A DNA stretch of 64,000 nucleotides from Euprymna scolopes (lineage: Eukaryota > Mollusca > Cephalopoda > Sepiida > Sepiolidae): assembly GCA_024364805.1 (NCBI GenBank), contig CM044490.1:93640918-93704917 (forward strand), read 5' to 3'. Below, one piece after another: positions 23,897-35,800 of the stretch (positions within the stretch are counted from its first letter, which is position 1; each line of letters opens with the position of its first letter). The notes below the pieces were generated by a model that saw nothing but the letters and a program-made list of their open reading frames with translations, had not been told where the DNA came from and did not search any database. The position numbers and the translations under genes are program-made.

Positions 23897-26800
23897 GTTC
23901 CCAGACATTTAACAAAATAACCATGCCTTTTTTTAAATAATTAACTTTAATCAATATGTGCATAGAAAATTTGACCATGTTTTCATTGAATTTGATACAG
24001 ATTATATTTTCTATTGACTCACATATACACTGCCTGATCATAATCATATCCATTTCTTATTCATGTATTTTCATTTTTACTAGGGGGTTACTGTTTATCA
24101 AGGCACCAAAGGTGACTCGAGGATAAGGGTTAATGAGCGTCAGGTGAGCTAACACAGTGATGATTGGTAATGGTGGAACTTAGGTAGAGTTTGATTATTA
24201 AGGAGGATGGGTCAACAAGAACTTGTTTACATTAGATTTGAAAACGACCATGTTATAGTAAGCTGGGAAGCAACCTAGTAGCATTATGTTCCACGAACGG
24301 GTAGTTCTAGAAAACAAACTTTGCACATGAAAGCTTTTTATTAGTTTTAGGCATAGAGAGAGAGTAAGCATAATTGTCGACAGTTGTTAGCTAGAGTCTT
24401 TGATGCAAATGTTTTACAGGGATAGAAGCTGAATGTTTTGCATGGATAGAAGCCTAGTTGAGCACCTGCCATGAATATTATGATAGTACAGAAATAGACT
24501 ATCAACATCCCTTCTGTGAGAAAGCGGAAGTAAGGAGGAGAGAAAAGGACCTTGCCCACTAGATTTTGAAATCAGTTTTGTACCCTATCAAGATAGGAAA
24601 GGGTACTCTTAGCAGCTACTCATCAGATGTGGCAACAGTACCGCATCTTAAGACATATTTTGCTCTTTGAGGATTGCATCAGGAATGAGATACTTTCTGG
24701 AGTGGCAGCATGATCCAATCATTTTTCCAGTGATCTAGAAACAGCTTTGATGCAAGTCTTCCATTTCAGGTCAGGAGTGAAAATCAGTTCCAGAAGCTTG
24801 TGAAAGCAAGGTCTTTTCTCAATACGTGAGCCATTCATTTCAATTAGGGTCAAGTGGGAATCAGAGCGCAGGCGGTGAAAAGGTAGATTGGTTTTGTATG
24901 CATTCAAGCCATCTTTCTCCCTATTGAAATACAGTAGAACCCTGGGATACAGCATTAAAAATTAGGAACAAAATACAGTACAGTATATAATATGCATGTA
25001 TATAAGCAAATAATATCATGAATAACACCATAAGGTGGGTTAATACTGTAACAAAAAGTCTGTAAAAACATTGTATTCCACATCATAACCTGAAAAAAAC
25101 GTATCCTAGGGCCATCATATCCCAGGGTTCTACTGTATGTGCTCAAGAAGAAAAGAGAGAAAATCAAAAAGCATTTGGTCTCCTGTCAATTTCTTTATAT
25201 ATTCACAAATCTTTTTTTTTTCTTTGTTAACCCCAAACAAATCAAAGTGTCATTGAAGTGACAAATATATACAAGATAATTGGAAAGTAACTCTCTATTA
25301 AGTACTTGTGAAGACAAGTTGGGTGGGGAATTGAATAGTAAGATGTTTACATTTAAATTTTTTGCATGAGAATGTGGAAAGTATTTACACAGCAAACAGC
25401 CTCAAGAAAGAAGTCAGAGAAGAAAATTTTCCAACACCTACAGACCTCAACAGTGAAAAAAGGGTTATACTTTCCTTAAAATATATACAAACTCTTCAGT
25501 CTCAGTAAAATAAAAACTACTTAACTTTAATACATGCTTAACAAAAGAAAAACTCTTAACAGGCCTTATAACATTATTGAGCCAACATACGAAACATACC
25601 TGATCGATCTTGTAATTCTTCCAGTTTATAACCACGATCCATTACTTTATGAACATTGTCTTTCATGACATCAATGACTTCACCAACTTTATTCTGTAAT
25701 CTGAGCAAAAAAATGCAAATAAATTTTAAAAAACAGGTTGAATGAAAATTAACTACCAAGTGTCCATAATTTATTCCTGAAATATAATTCATAAAAGAAA
25801 TGAATACGATATGAAAGTATATAGCATAGAGTTTTATTTAGAATTCAAGATGGCAACCAGCATTCACCACCAACTTAAAGTCACCTGGGAACCGCATCAG
25901 CACATTTTGCATGTAACTAATTTTTAATAATGAGTTCCCACTTATAAAGAAAACAAAAACACTCTAACAGTAGAGTTAACGAGATGGATAAATTAATGGT
26001 TGAAAGCAGCAATTTTTCCCCTTTATCAGAAACATCACCCACAGAATGTGAGGATTTACTATTTACTAAGTTGTTTCATTGTTTTGAATGGGTAATACAT
26101 GGAGATTTCCAATCCTCTAATAGTATTCATCATCTTTTAACTAGTAAAATAAACAAAAAAAGCAAGGGAGTTACTTGCAATATTAGTTGCTGCAATTCCT
26201 CAAGCTCAAGCTGGTGGTGAATGCTGAATTCTATAGAAAACATTTTCTTATATCTATCATTATACAGATTTTGAGCAAAAACTACTAAAGAAAAGTTTTG
26301 GGTATTTCTAAAATATTGTCATTTTGGAAGAAAAAATTTGATCCAGATTTCTGTGTTCTTGATATTGATATAACTGCATGAAAAAATTTATGAAAAACTG
26401 ACCAATTCTAAGGAAATCAAAATAACAGAATAAAAAACTAATGGAATAACGAGAACAAAACAGAATAACGGAATAACAAAGTAATGGAATACCAAAATAA
26501 CAGAATAATAAATTAACAATCAGTGACAAAAATAAACTTTCCGATTAATTTTGGAGACTAATTAAGATATATAAAGTTGTTGTTCACTGTCTATTTGTTG
26601 ACAGACTCATAGGATTTGGGAGATAGATCCCTGTGAACAAAGGGGGTATACTGATATAATAGAGTCTGTATTCAGATCATACATCCATAAAAAGGTAAAA
26701 AAAAAAAAACCCTAATTTTTACTGCAAGTTATGAAAGGTTTCTCTTAAAGTAGAGAACCAGGTCTGCTTTATTGGTCTACTCTTAGTTTTTCCTAAACCC

Positions 26801-29800
26801 TAATTAGTATCAAATGGAAATAATTAGCATCAAATGGAAATTAGCATCAAATGGAAATTTGCTTTTGTTAGAATATCATACAAAAGAAGATTCCTGCCAG
26901 TTGCATTCTCTACTCGATGATAAATTTATTTTCTGAATCTAATACGCAATCTTTTTCACAATTTAGGTTTCCTTTTAGGGAAACTAACTCTAATGACCCA
27001 ATAAGTCTCGATTCTGACTGATATTATAGGGTCTGTATTCAGACCATACATCTATATAAAAAAAAACTAAGATGATGCCACCAATAAAAAAATCTCAAAG
27101 ATTACTAGAAAGTACTAACCCTTAAGCGAACATGTAAAATTTGGAGTCCAATCGGATTATTAGTTTACAAATTACAATTATTTAAGTGAATTTAGTGTTA
27201 CAAATTTTCAAAATGGAATAATCTAAATTTTCTGTGTTGAAAAAGCATTGCTTTCTGATGGGAAAATCTACTGTTCAAGCAATGCAATGGCTGGATAAGT
27301 TTTATTAGAAACAATACTTAAGTTGCACGTTAGCTTTAAATGTGTACAAATACAAATGATATTCCATTCTCAAATCGCCCAAAATCAGCATTAGTCCTGA
27401 AATGTAAAAAAAGAAAGACAGACTTAGTTTTGATGACCTCAGAAAGAGATTAAATCTAGACAGTATATATAAGGAGATGAGTGCAGGACAGAAGATTATG
27501 ATGGTATGGCCACATTGAAAGATTGGATGAGAGTTTTTAGATTAGTGTAGAACAGTTAAGGTAAGCAGGTTCAGTTACAGGGAAAAAACAAGTAAAACAT
27601 GGTAGGAAGTGATTAAAATATACCTGAGGAAAAGAGGAATAAATAAAGACCTGGCCAGAGATAGGTTAGTTGGAAAGTCAATTTAACACATACATAAAAA
27701 AGACAATAAACTGATGACAATTAGAATTATTATGACTTTCGGCAACCAAACCATATTTGGTACAAATAAACAGCAATCTATGCATGATTTGTCCACCAAA
27801 TTCCAAGAATGCCCAACAATCTTTGTTTATCGCTGATCAATATGATCTTTTGTTACCGCATAATTCACGTTGACACACCAGTTTCCATTAGATCACTGAA
27901 GTTAAGCAACATTGAGCCTGATCAGTACTAAAATGAGTGACCATTTGGAAATACCAGGTGCTGTATGTGCTCTGCTTATCTCGGCATTGTTTCCAGTCGC
28001 CTAATACTTCTCTTTGCCACTGGACTCAAGTAGTGCTGATTCAGGAGAAGTGTGGATGGAAAATTGCGCAACCCTTGCCTCACAATGCACAGCTGTCCTT
28101 ACAGGAGATATCCATTGTCTCTTGATACTGAACGGAGGCATATGATCTTTTACGTTACAAGTACACTTGAATAGGACATGCAAAATTGTCAATAACTGGC
28201 ACACTGTTCTCTTAGTATTGCCTTGATTTAAGCTGTGATAGCTTTCTCCAGTTCAGGAATAGTTTCTAGATTGTTTCGATATATATTATCTTTGAGATGA
28301 TACTGCAAATAAAAATCAGGAAAGAATGTTAGGGTTTGTCCGGTGATCGTGAAACTCATTCGGGATCACACCTCATGCTAATGAGACACGAAAACATCCC
28401 ACATATTTAGCGAACAGCAATATTTAGATTATTTGGGTTATTCAAACTACTGTTCTTATCTTGAAAGTTATTCACACAATGTTTCAGCTGATGTAACCTC
28501 AGACGTTCTTATCTCCCAATATTGCCAATACTGCCCTTTTCTCTACCCTGCAACCCCTCTCCCACAGAAGAGACGTTGCGAGCCTATCCTTGTTTTATCG
28601 TTATTTTCATGGCAGGTGCTCGTCTGAACTCCAATCCCTGGTCCCCCCTCGCCAATCTTTCACGAAAAACACCCGTCTAGCTGAATCCACTGTGAAAAAT
28701 TTCCCCCACTCTATATCTGTGCCTAAATCAAAATACGGATTTCATGAGCAAAGCTTCTTTCTTAGAACTGCACGCCTGTGGAACTCGGTTCCGTCTGCCT
28801 GCTTCCCTCCGGACTACAACTTGGATGTCTTCAAGTCTAATGTTAACAAATTCCTAATGAACCGCCCCCCTAATTAAACACTTCATAAAATCTCCTCACT
28901 AACGTGATGTACTTGCAATAACCCTTATCCCTGAGTGGCTTCCGGGCCTTGATAAGTGGTGATCACTGTGTAAAAAAAAAAAAAAAAGTGCATCTTGTTG
29001 AATTCTGGAATCTGCATAGAACTTCGAATAGAATCATTTGTTTAATGGATAAAAGTGCTAAATGATAATCTAAGTGATTCTCTTCTGGATGTTAACGGTT
29101 TTATCTCCCAATATTGCCAATACTAAGTAAATAAATAATCACTAGCAGAACCTGTGGAAATTCCTAATTCATATGTAATATGTTGATGTTGGCATTCTGT
29201 AGAAATTCAGCGTAAATGGAAATGCTCTGATATTATTGTAGCTATTTTGTTAAAACTACAAAAGTATTTATCCATGCTAGCAGGGACGCCTACCATAGCC
29301 AGGATGTAAAATACGCTTAAATATATTTTAATTCTTGCAGATTTTTTATATATTATTATAGAGTTAATATTCTATCAATTTTTATATATAATATATGTTG
29401 CGATTTCAAAAATAAAAAACATATCTATATGACTTGGGTTGATCAGCTTCAATCGAAACTGAATCTCAAACTTATGAAGAATTCTTGATAAAATTATTTA
29501 TAAAAAAATAGATTACTAAGTTACCATCAGCTAATATTGAAACCAAAACCAAGACTTATGAAGAATTCTTGATAAAATTATTTATAAAAAAAGACATTAT
29601 TGGAGTGCCATTAGCTGAAACCGAAACCAAAACTTATGAGAACTTCTAGGTGAAATTATTTATAAAAAAAAATAGATGACTTAAGTGCCATCAGCTATAA
29701 TTGAAACTGAAACCAAAACTTACAAAGAATTCTTGGTAAAATCATTTATTACAAGAAATGGAAGTACATAACAATTAAACGACCCGGATGTAAGCGTGAC

Positions 29801-32800
29801 ACAGAAAATAACACACACGCTATCGTATTAATGTATAGATTGCAGTCAATCAACAGGCAAAAATCACTGCTCACACAAATTCTTCCAACTGACTTTGTCG
29901 CTTCTCAAACATCAAATGATTTCTCCTTCCTCTGCCCCACCCACAAGTGATCTGTTTTTATGAGGCACGCACACGTGATCCCGCGAGACTTTGTTCGCTA
30001 CAAAACATCACGGCTGCCATGATCGACTCTTTCTCGACATGTGCGACTCACAGGACAGACAGACACGAGGACGTTTGTAGTCTGAATAATCTAAACAATA
30101 AAAAAATGTTCAATGTTTGTGATGGCATTGAATGAAATTAAGATGATATTTTGTGAAAGGTAAAAATTGTTTTAAAAATAAGAAAACAAAAAACAAACAT
30201 CTACAAAAAATAAAGACAATAACTACAAAACTTACTTTCCAATTTTTTCATCCTTATGCAGTGTTCCACCCATTCGAGGACCCCTGAAAGTATAAAACAG
30301 AAATAGTAATTTCACCATTTGGTTTTTAGGGTGTTGCAAGATGTAGGCATTAATACGGTTTTTGCAAATATCAGTGGAAAGTTTCATTCTTCCTATCTAA
30401 TTGCCTCCCTACAAGAATAGAATAAGACAAAAGGTCAGTTTTTAATGTGAGGCAAATCCAGCTCCCAAAACTTTAGATTGGGATGAAAATTATAATTGTT
30501 TCAGTCTAAAAGGATTTCTTTTTCACTGACCAAGGACAGAAAAGATGTGTAGTATCTGAACAGATACTAATACAAATGATGCACACACACACACGGCAAG
30601 GGATCACACAATTTTAGTAATAAAAGCTAAATGTAGTATCAAAACAGATATTACACTTTGTTCCTAGCCCATTTATTGGCTTTGCAAATTACCCGGTCAT
30701 TTACCATTGCTTTCTGCATGATTATTTCATCAATAGTTGAGGTCAAATAGTCAATCAAGTCGAAAATTCCTCTGATTTTTTTCAAATTAAAAACCTTTAA
30801 ACATCTGCCAAACATTTCAACAGATTCTCCAGACTCTTCTGCAAATTGGTTGATGTAATTGTGCTGAGATCTTTTAAGTTATCTTTTGTCACATGATGGA
30901 TTTCATGGTTTTATTTCAAGACTAGTTGACCTACTAAGGTTCCAGAGTAAAATCTAATCATTCTGTCAGCCATGATCAGGTTGAAATCTTAAGTCACAAT
31001 TTTATTCTTAAAACTATCCGCACTCAACTTCCCAAAGAATGTCACTTAGAACTGAATTTTACTTAGTACCTTATTTGTTAAGCGACGGGTCCTTGTGGAT
31101 CATTCTTGCATGAATTCCGAACTGAAAGGAGGACAGATGGATTCATGTTTTTCCAAAAGTTATTATCAACGAACATAGAGTAAGATGAGATTCAACAGAA
31201 TTCTAACGTGATACAATGAACACTGATAACCAAAGGCACTACTACTACTACTACTTCCCAATCATTTATATTTACATAAATTCCTTTATCTTGATATTAA
31301 TAATATCATGCAACTACTTCTCAGGTATGTGTGAATGTGCACACTACTCATCTCTAAATGATTTAGTTTCTTAATATTAATCAATTACTTTTTGAAATAA
31401 AATAGTATAAAGTTGTTTTTTTTATACAAGAGAGTCACCACTTATCAAGGACCAAAGGCCACTTGAGGATAAGGATTAGTGAATGTAATGTGGTATTATA
31501 ATAATCATTAATGGTGTAAGTTGGGTACAATTTGATTATTTTAAAGGAGACAGTTCATCAAGAATTTGTTTACATTAGATTTGAAGGCTACCATACAATA
31601 GTTGTCAGGGAAGCAGGCCAGCGAGACAGTGTTCCACAGGCGGCCAGCTCTATGAAAGAAGCTTTGTTCATGGAATCTGTGTTTAGATTTAGGCACAGAT
31701 AAAGAGTGAAGGAAACTTGATAACGGTTGTTTTGTGAAAGTTTGGCAAGAGGGGACCATACATTAGAGCTCAAATGAGCACTTGTCATGAAAATAATGAT
31801 AGAGCAGAGACAGGCTCACAAACAAACTTTAAAATCATATTTACAAAATAATTTATGAAATTAAATAAAATCCACTAGAATGCATTTCTATTTCTTTGTA
31901 AATAAGCCATTTTAATCTTTTGTTAATAGTAATAAAAAAAAAATGCATCACTTCATGATCGTTTGAAATACAAAAATTATATTAAAACAACAACTCCAGC
32001 AAAACGATTCAGATGGAAAAAAAATATGATCATTGTTTGATACTTACTTGAGAAAGAAGTCTTCATCATCAGAATCTCCAGCATTAAGTAATGACACCTG
32101 AAATGATACAGAATAGCTGTTTAAATTTGAATGATACACTTTTGTTTGAATAGATGTTATCACTAGGGCTATGACAACAGAATATTCTTTTCTTTGTTTT
32201 GACTCTCGAGTATATATCCAACACAATTAGACACAGTTAATCAACCGAGAATCACATCACTCTATCTAAAAGCATACAAGATATCAATGGATGCACAATC
32301 GAGAGTCAAAACAATGAAAATAATATGCTGTTGTCCTAGCCATAGTTATCACCTTCCATGCTTATTTTAAAAAGTAAGATCATCCGAGGTTTGAAAACAC
32401 TTCACTTGTGCAACCTTCTTTTATTTTTATATTCGAGATACTCGCACTCAACATGACAGACAGGTGTGTTGCTGCTTTTATTAGTTTCTTCTATTACATA
32501 TATAAGAGGTATTCAAAAAATAATGTCTATTTTTTTTTTTTAATTCTGTCTGAATGGATCAGAGGGGATTGCAAATTGCATTGTTATGACTGAACATGTA
32601 TTCATGACCTGAAAGTTTCATCTTTCTGTTGCAGATATTGACGATGTGAGACTAAGAAAGCATCCTCTGTCATGGACGTGTGTCAGAAGCAGATATGTGC
32701 TATTAAATTCCTCCATGCAGTAAATATTGAACCGGTCAACATTCACCAGCGCCTGTTGAACGTTTACTAAGCCAATGCAGTTGTTGGCGACACAGGAGAT

Positions 32801-35800
32801 GAGTTTGTCAATTTCAGAGGAGCAACAGATGTGAGTGACAAACTGCACAACAGACTTTTATGACCGAGGCATCAAAAGAGGCTGTCCAAAGTGCATAGAG
32901 AATGGTGCTTACTATGTAGAAAAATCAATTCTAGAGCACAAGAGGTCACTCGTTTTTATGGTATACCTCCAGTCTCCATAGCTCATTTCATAACATTTTA
33001 ATTTTTGAGTTAAAACATAGGAGACCTTACTTTTAATGCACCAACTGAAGTTGACATGACATGCCATCCAGACAGATCGACTATTGTTTGGAATAAAGGT
33101 AACAACTTTTTCCAATAACTCGGTCCATTGTGAACATCTCATTTGATTGTTTGGCATACAGATTATAAAACTGAAAAATGGGAGATAGAATTAAGTTCCT
33201 GGTCAAGCAATAAGTTCAGAGTCAAAGGTGTTAAGAACCAAAACATAGGAACACCAAATGATCCCTTGCCCAATGTTTGTTCCCAGAGTTCAAATGTTCC
33301 ATTCTTCAATCCAGTTAACGTTCATATTCTTTCTGACAAAAATATGTACTTCATCATTGTATGGTATGTAAGTTTATATTGAAAAGTATTTTCTTTGAGA
33401 AATTTGAGATAATCTAGCCAAAATGTTAGCAGGGATAGAAGTAGCCAATGTTAAAAAAAAAAAAAAAAAAGCTAGAAGTGAGAGGATTTTTTTCCTTAAC
33501 AACTGCAATTAATTTCAACTTAGTCAAAATTACAGACACTGAGTGTCTATGTAGGAAGTCATTCTTTCATGAAACAAAATTTAATTCTTAACTTTTCATG
33601 AATTGTTTCAAGCATTAGCTTTCACAACAAGATTAACATTTTCAATTTTCAGAGAGAGTGAAGAAAAAGGCAAAACTAAGTGGACACAATGATATGAAGC
33701 AAGAAAAAACAGAAAAGTGAGAAAGAAGAGGAAAGAAAAAATACATAAAATTCAGCTAAATAGTGAAGACAAAGATGTAGTAAGGCTATAGAAATTTGGC
33801 AGAAATTGTTTTTGTTTTTTTTATTTATTAAAAAAAAAGAAAAGGTGAATTTTGGCCAAAAAGCAGAGAACTCGCATCCTTGCCTTCCATAAACATTTGT
33901 TTTTTTTTGCTCGTTTTTTCTTTTTTTTTTTTTTTTAAGCAGAAATAAAAACTCATGTTTTAGGCAGATATTCTGGTGAACATTAGGTGACACATCTTTA
34001 GAAACCCAAAATTTGTAGTCTTCAAAATATGGAGAGTTATCAAATTACACATGAAAAAACCTTAGAGATACAAAGCCATAATCTAGATCAAAATGATCCA
34101 GATTATGGCTTTGTACCTCTAAGGTTTTTTATAATAGGTTTTTTTGTTCTTTTAAAATGTTGCTCGCCAACAGAAGGAAAACCAAATAATCGATTTGCTT
34201 GGCAGGCTATTTTTCTCTTTAAAAAAAAAGCAACAAAAACAAGAAAAAGACTGTTACTGCAGGGACACTGATATTTACTAACTTGATCTATGTAAATTAC
34301 ACTACACTAACTGGTGCCTACACGGCATTGCCTGAAATTTAATTTAAATTGGTTTTGTAAATACTTATGTTCTATAACAACACTTTTTTTATTAAGTTCA
34401 GTACCTAGGCTAAAAAGGTAAATAAAGAAATACTTTTATTAAAAAAATAAGAGTTATTCTTCATATTTGATTTTTCTTTTGTGTTTATTTAAAAATGTCT
34501 CCACATTACCAAACTCCTATAGCAGATTAATTTTTCTTTTTTAATAAATTGTAGCTAAGTATGTTAGTTTATTGCCAATAACATGGTACAACAATAGAAA
34601 ATGAAAATCGGACAGTCAGAATCCAAAAGTTTATTGTTCATTTTAAGTACTATTTAGGTTGAACTTTTCGAATCCAGCTGACATAATTTTAGGTATAAGA
34701 TGCCGCAAATTCAACTAAGCAAACATATGCTTAGCCACTGGCTTCCCTTCTGTTTTTACTTCATTCTTTCACTTTCTTCACGTTTTTTTGCTCATAATGC
34801 TCACAAGAATGAAAATCAGAAATAAGTTTACAGTTATATTGGCATAAATGAGTCACATCAGAAAATTACGGTAAAATAATTGTGAAGGCTACTACAAAGA
34901 AGGTGGGTTCGCTCTATCGAGATAGAAGACTACTGACACCTGAGAGTATTCTGTACCTCTACAAGGCTACCATTCACCTATGCATGGAATATTGTTGCCA
35001 CATCTGGACTGGCGCATCTACTACTAGCCTCTCCCTCTTAGATAGGGTAAAAAAAAAAAAAAAATTTTCAGTCTATAGGTCCCACTTTGTCAACTAAGCT
35101 CCAACCCCTGTCCCATCGCCACAATGTTGCAGCTCTGTACCCGTTTTACAAATATTTTAATGGAATGTGCTCTGATGAACTCCTTGTCATGTGTGCCTCC
35201 TTGGCATACATATCCCAAACAAACCTGTTCAGCAACAAAATCCCACCCCTTCACTGTTGAGGTTACTAAATGCCAGAAAGCTTTCTACTCTAATAGTTTC
35301 TTCAATCAAACAGCTAGAGATTGGAATTCCCTTCCTACTACCTGCTTACCTGACTGCACTGATATGCAGAAGTTTAAATGTAACATCTTGTAATCTTTCC
35401 TTGGCATGGTCCCAAATAGTAGCCCTTGTGTATAAGTGGCGATATGCCTTGTTAGGGTTGAATGCAAGTAAAAAATAAAAATAATAATCAAATGTTGATT
35501 AACCAATCGGAATCAGAAAAAGTCAGGGAGTCAATTGAAATAAAAACCAACAAGCTCGTTAACCAACATTTTTTTCCAACTAACATCAGAACGTCAACAT
35601 AACAGAATGCTAAGAATAACAGCAAGCTTTCAAATAACGTAGGAATGTTGAAAACAACATAGCTGACTGTATATTCACATTTGTTGAACATACACAACAA
35701 TGAACATTAAAAGAAAATGTTATATCTTTGCAATTACTAAATGATAAAGTTTAAACCCTGTAGTTTCGTTCTTCCTACACCCACTTTAAGTATATGAACT

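Noticed and set aside
29440-29755. Regularly spaced repeats suggestive of a CRISPR array
   Set aside because: Units are contiguous tandem copies without unique spacers, in an animal genome; it is a minisatellite.
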